From Eggerthellaceae bacterium (GTDB lineage: Bacteria; Actinomycetota; Coriobacteriia; Coriobacteriales; Eggerthellaceae), in the NCBI GenBank assembly GCA_022791455.1, contig JAAVZC010000014.1:145119-209118 (forward strand): a stretch of 64,000 nt of DNA, given 5' to 3'. Below the pieces are notes generated by a model that did not search any database, was not told the DNA's origin, and saw only the letters and a list, made by a program, of their open reading frames with translations. How positions within the stretch are numbered: the stretch's first letter is position 1; every line of letters begins with the position of its first letter. The translations under genes were made by a program, and so were the position numbers. Shown in pieces: positions 31,371 to 40,865 of the stretch.

Positions 31371-32756
31371 TTATCGCACTCGCAGCTCCTCTTCCATCAA
31401 GTCCAGAAGTTGTTGCTTCGAATGAACGTTGCACTTCTTGTATATGTGGTTCATGTGGGTGGTCACCGTGCTGTGGGCCACACAGAGTTCCTCATGAATA
31501 CGCAAAGAGGTGCGGCCCTTCGCCAACAGTTTCAAAATCTCTGTCTCGCGTGCCGTCAGCAAGTAGCGTTGCGCCACCAGATCGGCCGCCTCGTCCAAGG
31601 GGAACGACGCAGTGGGCGCTGCGTTTTTCTCCAAACCCTTCTGAGTAACCGTATAGGCAAGCATCAGCACCGCCTGGCAAGCAACAACGACAGCGCTCAT
31701 TGCCAGCGAATCGGCGCCGACGGGAAAGCCCGCAAACAACTGTCCCATTGCCACGGCGACACCAGTCCCCAAGAGTACCCCCAGTGTGCGCCCGATGTTC
31801 GCGATAAGGTACAAGCGCGTGGCGGAAAGCCGAAAGTTCTGGCTCATGGAGAAAACCAGAAACAACATGAACATCTCCCACAGCGTAAAGGAAACCGAAA
31901 CGCGCACGCCAGCAATGCCTGGACTGGGAGTCCAGACCACGAGCACCACCATAACCACCAGCACCAATATCGGCAGCAGCAGCAAGGGAACCGCCACCTT
32001 CGTGTCTCGCTCAGCTATTGCGACGGCCAGCTGCTGCCTGTTGGAGAAAAGGAACAACAGCAACATTGCTACCGAGATAGCCAAAAGCCACGGAGATGTG
32101 GCCAAATCGCGGTCGGCCGTCGTTTGGGAGAGGGCACACAGCATACCGATGGAGGCTCCGAATACAAACCAGGTGACTCCCAGCCCCGAGAGCAATCGGT
32201 AGTCGCCCTCCGGCTCGCCGCCCGCCACATTGCCAAATGCCAAAATCAGCCCCGCACCCGCTGGTGCCACCAGCAAAAGAACCGTCTCGGCGACATCGGG
32301 CAAAAGGTGCAGCCCCAGCGAGAGAAGCAGAATCACGGCAACGGAGCACAAGGCGAAGACCGAGAATCGCCCAAGAGGGCAGCGGCGCAGCTTCACCACC
32401 CAAAGCACATCGGCCATCGCAGTGCCCAGGCCGCTGGCAACACCAGAAAACAGAGCCCAACCGAACGATCCCGCGCCACCTAGTACCGGCGGCAGCACGC
32501 ATAAAGTCATCATGAGACCCGAAACCACAAGGGCGGCGCAGAATCGACGATTATCCTGAAAGCAATTGCCCCGCTTGTTTACCAGAACCAGAAGAGCGAT
32601 GAGCGCTACCGCCAACGTAGCAAGCGAGCTATAGCGCACCAAGGGGAATAGCCCTCCCGCAACAGCACCCGCCGAATACTGCACGCCGACAAACAGCGCC
32701 AGGAACTTCCACGCCTGATAAAGCGCAAATCCACAGACGAGCGCAATATCACGCAT
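31371..32756 (-). CDS. LuxR-type regulator with polytopic membrane sensor domain (cassette 2)
   Basis: 461 residues from ATG 32756 (MRDIALVCGFALYQAWKF) after GGGGAGG; the track start at 32858 adds unsupported residues. About 12 hydrophobic segments are followed by the HTH LLTARETEILKLLAKGRTSLRIHEELCVAHSTVTTHMNHIYKKCNVHS. Divergent from reductase 2, its likely target. The membrane part differs clearly from that of LuxR 1 and 3, consistent with another ligand. Confidence 0.88.
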   Translation of the reverse strand: MRDIALVCGFALYQAWKFLALFVGVQYSAGAVAGGLFPLVRYSSLATLAVALIALLVLVNKRGNCFQDNRRFCAALVVSGLMMTLCVLPPVLGGAGSFGWALFSGVASGLGTAMADVLWVVKLRRCPLGRFSVFALCSVAVILLLSLGLHLLPDVAETVLLLVAPAGAGLILAFGNVAGGEPEGDYRLLSGLGVTWFVFGASIGMLCALSQTTADRDLATSPWLLAISVAMLLLFLFSNRQQLAVAIAERDTKVAVPLLLLPILVLVVMVVLVVWTPSPGIAGVRVSVSFTLWEMFMLFLVFSMSQNFRLSATRLYLIANIGRTLGVLLGTGVAVAMGQLFAGFPVGADSLAMSAVVVACQAVLMLAYTVTQKGLEKNAAPTASFPLDEAADLVAQRYLLTARETEILKLLAKGRTSLRIHEELCVAHSTVTTHMNHIYKKCNVHSKQQLLDLMEEELRVR

Positions 32757-32991
32757 GGCCTCCCCTCCCCTTGAGCATTTCGTGGTCGCATTATACGCCC
32801 AGCCACGTTCGGGCAAATCCCCTGGGCGTGTTCCGCAAAACATTAGCCAAATTCTCACACTTTTTGTAGGACATTTCCCAAAAATACTATGTTTCTTTGT
32901 ATAGCTTCGAACTGGCCTTTCCTATTCTTTCGCCCCGAAGGACACCCCTTCCCCGTTCTGGAAAACCAGCGGGACATAAGAGAGGAGAGGC

Positions 32992-35862
32992 ATGAGTATT
33001 CAAGGCATTATGACTCGTCGCACCTTTGTGGCGGTCGCTGCTGCCACCGCCACTGCCGCCAGCATGGCGACAGCAGTCGGCCCGGCAAAGGCGCTTGCGG
33101 AAGCGTCGCCGGCCCCGGCCGCCGGCGAGAACCTGAAGCGGATACGCACCTGCTGTCGCGCCTGCGGAAAAATGGAGTGCGGTGTATGGGTGACAGTGAA
33201 AGAGGGGCGCGCCATTCGCGTGGAGGGCGATGAGTCATCGTTTCAATCGATGGCGAACTGTTGCTCGAAGTCGAAGGCGTCCATTCAGGCCGCCTACCAC
33301 CCGGATCGCCTGCGTTACCCCATGAAGCGCACCACGCCAAAGGGAGAAGATCCCGGCTGGCAGCGCATCAGCTGGGATGAGGCAATGGCCATGATCGGAA
33401 AGGCATTTCCGGAGCTAACCGAGAAGTACGGCAGCCAGTCGCTGTTCGCCATGGTGGGCACCAGTCGCGTGTGGTCCATGGCCGGCGCTTTGGGATTGCG
33501 GCAACTGCTGGGCACCCCCAACAACATTGCGGCATTCCAGATCTGCAAGGGTCCGCGCCATATGGCTACCAAGATCATGAGCGAGATGGCATTTTCCTGG
33601 CAAGCGGTAGTCGAGCATCCGCGCGTTTACGTGCAATGGGGCGGCGCGTCGGAGATTTCAAACTACGACGACTCCGGCCGCATGACTGTGGACGTGGCCA
33701 AGAGCGCCGACTTCCACATTGTGGTGGACCCGCGCACTACCAACCTCAGCACGAACGCCGACATCCACTTGCCCCTGCGGCCCGGCACCGACGGCGCCAT
33801 GGCACTGGCTTGGCTCAACGTCATCATCGACGAAAACCTCTACGATGACCTGTACGTCAAGCGCTGGACCAACGGTCCATTCCTGGTGGTAGAGGGCTTG
33901 GAGCCAGACGGCTTCGAGGCCCCCACCAACTTCATTGGCAGCTATCAAATGAAGACGCGCCTCTTGAAGGAAAGCGACGTGCTGGACAACGGCAGCCCCT
34001 ACCGCTTCATGGTTTGGGACAACTTGGCCGGCCGTCTTACCTACTTCGACGCCACCCCCAACATTGGCCTTTGGGAAGGCGAAGAATGGAAGGAACCCGA
34101 ATGGGTTGAGCAAACTCAAAACATCGCCCCCGGCACTGCGGCGGGTCGCCTGACGGTGCCCAGCGCCTTCGACCCGGAGAAAGACCCGGCCCTGTACGGA
34201 GAATTTGAGGTGACGCTGAAGGACGGCCGCACCGTGAAGGCAGTGCCGTCTTGGCAGAAGCTAGCCGAGCGCTGCGCGGAGTACTCCCCCGAAGTAGTGG
34301 CGGACATCTGCGAAGTGCCCGCGGAAGACATCACCCGCGCCGCGCGCATTTATGGCACGCGACTGGACCCCACCACCGGCTACGGCAACGGCGGAATCCA
34401 ATATATGCTGGCCATCGAGCACGGCTGCAATGCCATCCAAAACGTTCGCGCACTAGCTCTTCTGGCCGACTGCACCGGCAACTTCGACACCCCCGGCGGC
34501 ATGCGCGGCCCCACACAGGCGGTGCTTGACGGCGATCCGGCACTGCGCTCCTGGGCCATGCCCTTCCCGGACAACGAATTCTGCGACAAGATCATCGGCG
34601 GCGAAGAGATGCCGTTGCTGAAATGGTGGCGCTTTTGGGGTCATGCGCCGGCCGTCTACGAGGCCATGGAAACAGGTAACCCCTACCCGGTAGTGGGCGG
34701 CATAAACCAGTCCGGCGACATGCTGAACCAAGGCAACACCTCCCGCAACTGGGAATGCATGAAAAACCTGCAGTTCTTCGTGCAGATCGACCTGTGGAAT
34801 GTGCCCACTTCCGATATGGCCGACATTCTGTTGCCTTGCACCCATTGGCTAGAGATTGACGCGCCGCGCGGCTCGCAGGGCTCCCATGGCGCCATTGGGG
34901 CAACGTGCAAGACCATCAACGCTCCCGGCGAAGCGAAATACGACCCCGACATCGTGATCGACATGTATCGGGCGCTGGGCAAACCCTGGAGTCCCGATCC
35001 GAAAAACCCCTGGCCCGACAGCGCCTGGGAATTGGACATGTGCTGCTCGATGATTGGCAAAACCTGGGCGGAATACTCTGCGGAATTCCAAGAGAGCGGA
35101 TGGCAGGACTGCAAGGCCCTCTATCCCTACAACTGGGGAACCTACCGTCGATACGAAACCGGCGCGCTGCGAGCCATGCAAGGCCTGGAGCCCATTCCGC
35201 ATGAAATGCTGACGCCCGGGTTCAACACCCCCACGATGAAAGAGGAGGTGTGGTCAACAGTGATTGAGTCCTATCATCCCGACCAGGGGTTGGAGTTGCC
35301 CGATTGGACCGAGCCGCCGCGCACTGATCGTTCGCGCCCGGATTTAGCGGAGGAGTATCCGCTGCTAGCCACTACCGGCCGCCGCATTCCGGTGTACTTC
35401 CACAGCGAACACCGGCAATTGCCCTGGTGTCGTGAGCTCTGGCCGGTTCCCCGTATGGAAATCCATCCCGCAGACGCCGAGAAGCTAGGTATCAAGCAAG
35501 GCGATTGGTGCTGGATTGAAACGGAGTTCGGCAAAATTCGCGAAACCGCCGACCTGTACTATGGCATTCCCGAAGGCACAATTAACTTGGAGCATCAGTG
35601 GTGGTACCCCGAAATTAACCGCCCCGGTCGTGGATTCCAGTTTTCCGCAGCCAATCAGCTCATTTGCAAAGACGATGTGGATCCCTTGTGCGGGTCGTCG
35701 AACCTGCGCGCCTATATGGTGAAAGTCTACAAGGCCACGCCGGAAAACAGCCCCTACGGCAACCCATGCCCCAGTTTGGAAGACGGCACCGAAATTATTA
35801 GCGATGCGTCCGACCCGCGCCTGAAGGAATGGCTTCCCGTTTACGAAGGGAGGGAGGAATAA
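32992..35862 (+). CDS. Tat-exported molybdopterin oxidoreductase (cassette 2)
   Basis: 956 residues, start supported by GAGAGGAG. Tat signal TRRTFVAVAAATATAAS, 4Fe-4S site CRACGKMEC plus Cys 90 or 91, and Cys185 in QICKGPRHM at the molybdenum-ligand position. ALRPGTDGAMAL-like (PLRPGTDGAMALAW) and TTGRRIPVYFHSEHRQLPWCRELWP match cassettes 1 and 3, so these are paralogues. Same predicted class (catechol dehydroxylase/acetylene hydratase-like), substrate unknown. A TAA stop directly abuts the ATG of its ferredoxin gene. Confidence 0.88.
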   Translation: MSIQGIMTRRTFVAVAAATATAASMATAVGPAKALAEASPAPAAGENLKRIRTCCRACGKMECGVWVTVKEGRAIRVEGDESSFQSMANCCSKSKASIQAAYHPDRLRYPMKRTTPKGEDPGWQRISWDEAMAMIGKAFPELTEKYGSQSLFAMVGTSRVWSMAGALGLRQLLGTPNNIAAFQICKGPRHMATKIMSEMAFSWQAVVEHPRVYVQWGGASEISNYDDSGRMTVDVAKSADFHIVVDPRTTNLSTNADIHLPLRPGTDGAMALAWLNVIIDENLYDDLYVKRWTNGPFLVVEGLEPDGFEAPTNFIGSYQMKTRLLKESDVLDNGSPYRFMVWDNLAGRLTYFDATPNIGLWEGEEWKEPEWVEQTQNIAPGTAAGRLTVPSAFDPEKDPALYGEFEVTLKDGRTVKAVPSWQKLAERCAEYSPEVVADICEVPAEDITRAARIYGTRLDPTTGYGNGGIQYMLAIEHGCNAIQNVRALALLADCTGNFDTPGGMRGPTQAVLDGDPALRSWAMPFPDNEFCDKIIGGEEMPLLKWWRFWGHAPAVYEAMETGNPYPVVGGINQSGDMLNQGNTSRNWECMKNLQFFVQIDLWNVPTSDMADILLPCTHWLEIDAPRGSQGSHGAIGATCKTINAPGEAKYDPDIVIDMYRALGKPWSPDPKNPWPDSAWELDMCCSMIGKTWAEYSAEFQESGWQDCKALYPYNWGTYRRYETGALRAMQGLEPIPHEMLTPGFNTPTMKEEVWSTVIESYHPDQGLELPDWTEPPRTDRSRPDLAEEYPLLATTGRRIPVYFHSEHRQLPWCRELWPVPRMEIHPADAEKLGIKQGDWCWIETEFGKIRETADLYYGIPEGTINLEHQWWYPEINRPGRGFQFSAANQLICKDDVDPLCGSSNLRAYMVKVYKATPENSPYGNPCPSLEDGTEIISDASDPRLKEWLPVYEGREE

Positions 35863-36474
35863 ATGACTCAATACATGATTGTCACCGACCTGAATCGCTG
35901 CGTGGGATGCCTGGCCTGCTCCATCGGATGCAAAATGGTGAACGAGGTGCCCATCGGCAGCTTCTGGAACAAGACGCTGCGCATTGGGCCGAATCCACGC
36001 CAAGAGGGTGCAGCCCCCAACCAGATGGACATGTACTTCCTCACGGTGGCCTGTCAACACTGCAAGAATCCCGCCTGCGTGGAAGTGTGCCCCACCGAGG
36101 CATCGTGCAAGCTGGAAGATGGCTCGGTGCAGGTAGATAAAGAGAAATGCATCGGCTGCCAATTCTGCGCCATGGCCTGCCCCTACGGGGTGCGCTATCT
36201 GAATGAGGAAGAACGCGTGGTGGAGAAGTGCACGTTGTGCGACCAGCGCGTAGCTCAAGGAGAATTGCCCATCTGCGTGGACACCTGCGTGGGCTTCGCC
36301 CGCTGGTTCGGCGACATCGATAGCCAGCCGCTGGAGGAGTTCCGAGGAGCTCTGGGGAAGAAGCTAGGCGAGACGGTGGAACCCTTCGATGATTCGCAGA
36401 TCCATCACTTGCCAGATGTAGGCAACGATCCCAGCTGCCTATTCATCCTGCGCGACATGCAATGGCAAGGATAG
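35863..36474 (+). CDS. Four-cluster ferredoxin subunit (DmsB-like), cassette 2
   Basis: 203 residues, GGAGG before the ATG. Clusters CVGCLACSIGC, CQHCKNPACVEVCP, CIGCQFCAMACP and CTLCDQ...CVDTC. The C-terminal region is shorter and more divergent than in the other DmsB-like proteins of the window. It ends with the intrinsic terminator at 36513. No membrane anchor gene follows. Confidence 0.93.
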   Translation: MTQYMIVTDLNRCVGCLACSIGCKMVNEVPIGSFWNKTLRIGPNPRQEGAAPNQMDMYFLTVACQHCKNPACVEVCPTEASCKLEDGSVQVDKEKCIGCQFCAMACPYGVRYLNEEERVVEKCTLCDQRVAQGELPICVDTCVGFARWFGDIDSQPLEEFRGALGKKLGETVEPFDDSQIHHLPDVGNDPSCLFILRDMQWQG

Positions 36475-36512
36475 ACGCCGAGCTGAATACGGTGAGCTAA
36501 AACCGCAATGAG

Positions 36513-36548
36513 GGCGCCTTACCCCAACCGTCGATAAGGCGCCTTTTT
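36513..36548 (+). terminator. Intrinsic terminator of cassette 2 operon
   Basis: GGCGCCTTA and TAAGGCGCC flank a 13-base loop and are followed by TTTTT. Confidence 0.88.
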
Positions 36549-36680
36549 CGCACCGCGACGCAAAGAAAGCCGTCCGGTTACTTCGCTGCCGCGCCGAAGG
36601 CTCCGACGTCCCCTCCTTGCGGCAGGATTCTACCACGAAGCCCTTCCGCGCAGTCTCGCCGCACCTGGTGCAAAAAAGCG

Positions 36681-36968
36681 GCTTGTGTCCAACGCGAACT
36701 TCGGAAAACCTCACATTTTTGGCCACACGCGGTGGACACGACGGGGTTTTTGATCCCGCATCTGACCTGGGAATACGTCTATTTCCCCAGGTCAGATGCC
36801 AAGTTTCCCAGTGCCAAAAAAGGGCCCTTGTCCACCGTTGAGCCGCTTCGGCGGTGGACAAGAGGCCCTTTTGGATCCGCGCCACAGAAAAAGCCGGCGC
36901 CCGAAGGCACCGGCTTTCAAGAGAGGGCTGCTAGGACAGTGAGACGTTAGGTGTGTCCCTTTGTCTCA
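36681..36968 (-). repeat. 288-bp multi-hairpin element, copy B
   Basis: Aligns end to end with 25641-25928 without net length change. It begins at the base next to the stop codon of ferredoxin gene 3. Compared with copy A, one pair of the large stem changes from C:G to T:A while pairing is kept, and both arms of the CTGACCTGGG hairpin are conserved around a changed loop. The terminator hairpin with TTCG loop is at 36890-36917. Confidence 0.9.
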
Positions 36969-37622
36969 TTAACCCTGCCAGGTCATGTCGCGGAGGATGT
37001 AGGAGCAGCTGGGATTGTTGCCCACGTTGTGCAGGTGATACACCTGGTCCTCCGTGAAGGGGCGCACGCATTCCAGCATGGATACGCGGGCGTTGTGCAC
37101 GTCGTCGTACTCGGCTTCGTACTCCAGCACGCGGCCGGGGGCCACGAAGGAGTCCCAACCGGCCTCCAGGTCGCCGAAGAAGCGGGCGCGGGCGCCGCAC
37201 TGGGCCACACACTGGGGCAGCTCGCCCTGAGAAGTCTTCTGCTCGCAGAGGGTGCATTTCTCCACCACGCGCTCCTCCTCATTGAGGTAGCGAACCCCGT
37301 AGGGGCAGGCCATCGCGCAGAACTGGCAGCCGATGCACTTCTCCTTGTCGATCTGCACGGTGCCGTCGGCCAGTTTGTGGCTGGCCTCGGTGGGGCACAC
37401 ACTCACGCACGGGGCGTCGGCACAGTGCTGGCAGGTGATGGGGAGGAAGCACATCTCCACGTCCGGCACAACAGCGCCTTCGTACTTCGGGTTCGGCCCC
37501 ACGCGCAGCACTTTGTTCCAGAAGTTGCCGATGGGCACTTCGTTCACCGCCTTGCAGGCAACCGAGCAGGAAAGGCAGCCGACACATTTATTAAGGTCGG
37601 TGATGATAGCGTATTGAGTCAT
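36969..37622 (-). CDS. Four-cluster ferredoxin subunit (DmsB-like), cassette 3
   Basis: 217 residues: CVGCLSCSVAC, CQHCADAPCVSVCP, CIGCQFCAMACP, CTLCEQ...CVAQC. It starts three bases after the stop of catalytic gene 3. Closest by eye to the cassette 1 ferredoxin. No anchor gene in the operon; repeat copy B with its terminator follows immediately. Confidence 0.93.
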   Translation of the reverse strand: MTQYAIITDLNKCVGCLSCSVACKAVNEVPIGNFWNKVLRVGPNPKYEGAVVPDVEMCFLPITCQHCADAPCVSVCPTEASHKLADGTVQIDKEKCIGCQFCAMACPYGVRYLNEEERVVEKCTLCEQKTSQGELPQCVAQCGARARFFGDLEAGWDSFVAPGRVLEYEAEYDDVHNARVSMLECVRPFTEDQVYHLHNVGNNPSCSYILRDMTWQG

Positions 37623-37625
37623 GGG

Positions 37626-40601
37626 TTAGTCCCTTCCCTCGTAGGTGGGCAGCCATTCCTTCAGACGCGGGTCGGAGGCATCGGAGATGCAGGGAGTGCC
37701 GTCCACGTCGCAGGGGCAGGGGTTGCCGAACGGGCTGTTCTCAGGAGTGGCCTTGTAAATCTTGACCGGGTAAGCGCGCAGCTGCGAGGAGCCGGTGTAG
37801 GGGTCCTGCGCCTCCTTGTCCACCAGGGCGTTGATGGTCACCAAATCCCAGCCGTGGGTGGGAGCGGACATTTCCGGCAGCCACCAGTTGTGCTCGGCGT
37901 TGATGACGCCCGGCTTGATGCCGTGGTAGAGGTCCGCCACCTGGCGCACCTTGCCGTCCTTCGACTCGATCCACACCCAGTCGCCTTGGCTGATGCCCAG
38001 CTTCTCGGCGTCCACGGGGTTGATTTCCACGCGCGGGGACGGCCACTGCTCGCGGCACCAGGGCAGCTGACGGTGCTCGGAATGGAAGTACACCGGGTTG
38101 CGGCGGCCAGTAGTCATGTTGAAGGGGTACTCCTCCATGAGCTCCGGCGTGGACACCGGCGACAGCGGCGGCTCCTTGTACTCGGGGAAGCAGATCTCGG
38201 AAGGCGTGTGGTCCTTCAGGCGCTCCGGCAGGCCCTTCGTTTCCGGGGAAAGATAGGTCTCCATGATGGTGGACCAGATCTCCATCTTCATGCACGGAAC
38301 GGACATGCCGGGCATGTGGTCGCCTTCGACGTACTGCATGCCGTCCACCTGGCGCAGCTCGCCGGTCTCATAGCGGTGGTAGGTGCCCCACACCTCGGGG
38401 TACTCGTCCTTGGCGCGCCACCAGCCGTGCTCGGCGAACTTGGCGAGGTACTCCTCGGCGGTCATGCCGGTGCCCTTCACGCAGTAGTCCATGTAGCGGG
38501 AAACGGGGCCCCAAGCGTCGCCGGTCTCCGGGTTGTAGAGCGGCTTGCCGGCCTCCTTGTACCACAGAGCGGCGGCTTCCAGCTCGAACTTGGTCTCACC
38601 CGGAGGCGCGATGCAGTTCACGTTGGCGCCGTAGGCACCGTGCGAACCCTGGGAGATGCGGGCGAAGCCGGGGATCTCCATCCAGTGCTGGGCGGGCAGC
38701 TTGATGTCGGCCATCTCGGTCATGGGATGGTGCCACAGGTCCTGGTCCACGAAGAAGTCCATAGACTTCAGCGCCTCCCAGCCGTAGGTGGCGTTGGACT
38801 GGTTCATGAAGTCGCCGGTGACGGCGATGCAGCCGCGGATGGGGTACGGCTTGCCCTCAATGGCCGCCACCCAGCAGCTCTTGGCGTCGGTGCGGGCGGT
38901 CCAGCGGGTCAGCGGGAACTCCTCGGCGCAGGCGATGTTGGCCTTCTTGTCGAACTGCTCCACGAACTCGCCAGTGGAGGGGGCGGGCTTCTTCTCGTTG
39001 TTAGCGGGCACCGCTACGCCACCGGCGTCGATGGGCACACGAGTCATGCCGCGGTTTCCGGCCGGGGAATCGTAAGCGCCCACCATAGCGGACAGAATGC
39101 CCAGCGCGCGGAAGTTCTGCAGGGAGTTGCCGCACTGCTCCGGCGCCAGCTGGTAGTGCAGGCCGCCGTTGGCGAAGCGGGGGTCGAAGCGCTGGCTGGC
39201 CCAGGCCTCCACCGCCTCCTCGATGAGCGCCGGGTCCACGTCGCAGATCTCGCCGGTGTACTCGGGGGTGTACTTCTCCACCACGTCGTCCCAGAACTTC
39301 TTCCAGACGCTCTTCACCTTCACGGTGCGGCCGTCCTTCAGCGTGACCTCGCCCTCGTACCACAGCTCCGGCTCGCGCTCGATCTCGAACTGGGTGGGGT
39401 CCGGGATGCGGCCGGACACGTCGCCGTCGCTCCCGTCGCCGCGGATGTCGCCGGAGGGGCGCACGTAGTCGGTGAAGGTGGTGGGCTTGTGGTGCTCCTT
39501 CTCCCCTTCCCAAAGGCCGATGTTCTCATCGGCGTCGAAGTAGGTCATGCAGTTGTTCAGGCTGTCCCACACCATGAAGCGGCTCACGCTGCCGCCCTCT
39601 ACCAAATCGCATTCGCGCAGCAGGCGGGTCTTCACGTTCAGGCCGTTGCCCTTGGTGAACTTGCCGGTGAAGAAGGGCTGGTCGTTGATGTCCAGCTCCT
39701 CGCAGTAGAGGTAGGGGCCGTTGGTCCAGCGGGTGCAGAAGGTGTGGTCCTCCCAGCCGTTCTTCATCACCAGGTGAGTCCAGCCCAGCGCCATGGCGCC
39801 ATCGGTGCCGGGGCGCAGCGCCAGGTGGATGTCTGCCTCGTGGCCCTCGTTGTTCAGGCGCGGATCGATGAGGATGTACTTCTCGCACCGGGCGATGGTC
39901 TCGGAGATGGTGCGGCAGGTGTCGTCGTAGTTGGAGAGCGACGGGCTGGTGCCCCACTGCACGTACACCTTCGGGAAGCCCACGGTCTCGTTGAAGAAGA
40001 TGCCGTTCTCGAGGGTAAGCGAGCCGGCGTCGCGGCGGATGCCCTTGCAGATCTGCGCTGCCCCGTGGCCGTTCACGCCACCGCCGTAGAGCTGTGCCAG
40101 ACGGCCGGCGCCCATGCCCCAGAAGCGGGAGGTGCCGGTCATGGTCATGATGGTCTCGCCGCCCCAGCGGTCCGCCAGTTCGGTGAACTTGTCGTGGGCC
40201 ATAGAGATGGCTTCGTCCCAGGTGATGCGCACCCAGCCGGGATCCTCGCCCTTGGGGTTGGTGCGCTTCATGGGGTAGAGCACACGGTCGGGGTGATAAG
40301 CGGCCTGGATGGAGGCCTGCGATTTGGTGCAGCAGTTGCCGTTGGACTGGTAGGCGGACTCGTCGCCCTCCACCAAAACGGCGCGGCCGTTCTTCACGGT
40401 CACCCACACGCCGCACTCCATCTTGCCGCATCCGCGGCAGGCGGTGCGCACGCGCTTTACTTCGCCGGCGTTCTCGGCCGCCTCGCCCGCGATGGCCCGG
40501 CCCGGCTGGATGCCCGCCGCTCCCGCCAATGCGGCGGTGCCGGCTACGGCCGCCGACAGCTTCAGAAAGCTCCGGCGCGTGGTATTGAGTTGAACTCCCA
40601 T
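37626..40601 (-). CDS. Tat-exported molybdopterin oxidoreductase (cassette 3)
   Basis: 991 residues from ATG 40601 (MGVQLNTTRRSFLK) after GAGAGGAG; the track start at 40652 is upstream of this site. Tat signal TTRRSFLKLSAAVAGTAALAG, 4Fe-4S site CRGCGKMEC plus Cys 90 or 91, Cys185 in QICKGIRRD at the molybdenum-ligand position (the P and H of the CKGPRH motif are changed here). C-terminal TTGRRNPVYFHSEHRQLPWCREQWP. Paralogue of cassettes 1 and 2. The leader contains GC hairpins (40640-40720). Substrate unknown. Confidence 0.88.
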   Translation of the reverse strand: MGVQLNTTRRSFLKLSAAVAGTAALAGAAGIQPGRAIAGEAAENAGEVKRVRTACRGCGKMECGVWVTVKNGRAVLVEGDESAYQSNGNCCTKSQASIQAAYHPDRVLYPMKRTNPKGEDPGWVRITWDEAISMAHDKFTELADRWGGETIMTMTGTSRFWGMGAGRLAQLYGGGVNGHGAAQICKGIRRDAGSLTLENGIFFNETVGFPKVYVQWGTSPSLSNYDDTCRTISETIARCEKYILIDPRLNNEGHEADIHLALRPGTDGAMALGWTHLVMKNGWEDHTFCTRWTNGPYLYCEELDINDQPFFTGKFTKGNGLNVKTRLLRECDLVEGGSVSRFMVWDSLNNCMTYFDADENIGLWEGEKEHHKPTTFTDYVRPSGDIRGDGSDGDVSGRIPDPTQFEIEREPELWYEGEVTLKDGRTVKVKSVWKKFWDDVVEKYTPEYTGEICDVDPALIEEAVEAWASQRFDPRFANGGLHYQLAPEQCGNSLQNFRALGILSAMVGAYDSPAGNRGMTRVPIDAGGVAVPANNEKKPAPSTGEFVEQFDKKANIACAEEFPLTRWTARTDAKSCWVAAIEGKPYPIRGCIAVTGDFMNQSNATYGWEALKSMDFFVDQDLWHHPMTEMADIKLPAQHWMEIPGFARISQGSHGAYGANVNCIAPPGETKFELEAAALWYKEAGKPLYNPETGDAWGPVSRYMDYCVKGTGMTAEEYLAKFAEHGWWRAKDEYPEVWGTYHRYETGELRQVDGMQYVEGDHMPGMSVPCMKMEIWSTIMETYLSPETKGLPERLKDHTPSEICFPEYKEPPLSPVSTPELMEEYPFNMTTGRRNPVYFHSEHRQLPWCREQWPSPRVEINPVDAEKLGISQGDWVWIESKDGKVRQVADLYHGIKPGVINAEHNWWLPEMSAPTHGWDLVTINALVDKEAQDPYTGSSQLRAYPVKIYKATPENSPFGNPCPCDVDGTPCISDASDPRLKEWLPTYEGRD

Positions 40602-40747
40602 TCCCACTCCTCTCGTTTTCGGATGGCGCCTTCCCTTCAGCGCCGTCCTCAACTTTAGGAAGGGGGCGGGGCTCCGCCAATCGACCCGCAGGGGGAAATA
40701 GCCCCCGACAGCAGCCTTTCACGGGATGAATTATTCGCCGAGCGCCT

Positions 40748-40763
40748 TCATACTCCCGTATGA
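40748..40763. promoter_or_regulatory. Dyad in the promoter region of cassette 3
   Basis: TCATAC-TCCC-GTATGA is a perfect palindrome in the 264-bp divergent region between reductase 3 and LuxR gene 3. Candidate LuxR operator; different from the dyad of cassette 1. Confidence 0.4.
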
Positions 40764-40865
40764 TTTTTCTGCGTTTGCCCAGTTCAAGCGATGCGGTGCC
40801 GTAACTTCTTTCCCCAAGCGTCGCTCCATCGGGTATAGTTGACCTCATCACTTAGAGGGGGCGCT

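Noticed and set aside
27615-40601. Calling the cassette enzymes DMSO reductases (dmsA)
   Set aside because: Cysteine rather than serine appears at the probable Mo position and the C-termini match another branch; substrate left open.
36951-40658. 1235-residue plus-strand ORF opposite reductase cassette 3
   Set aside because: Antisense shadow of two strongly supported genes; Val/His/Gly-rich composition typical of the reverse frame of GC-rich coding sequence, with no domain.
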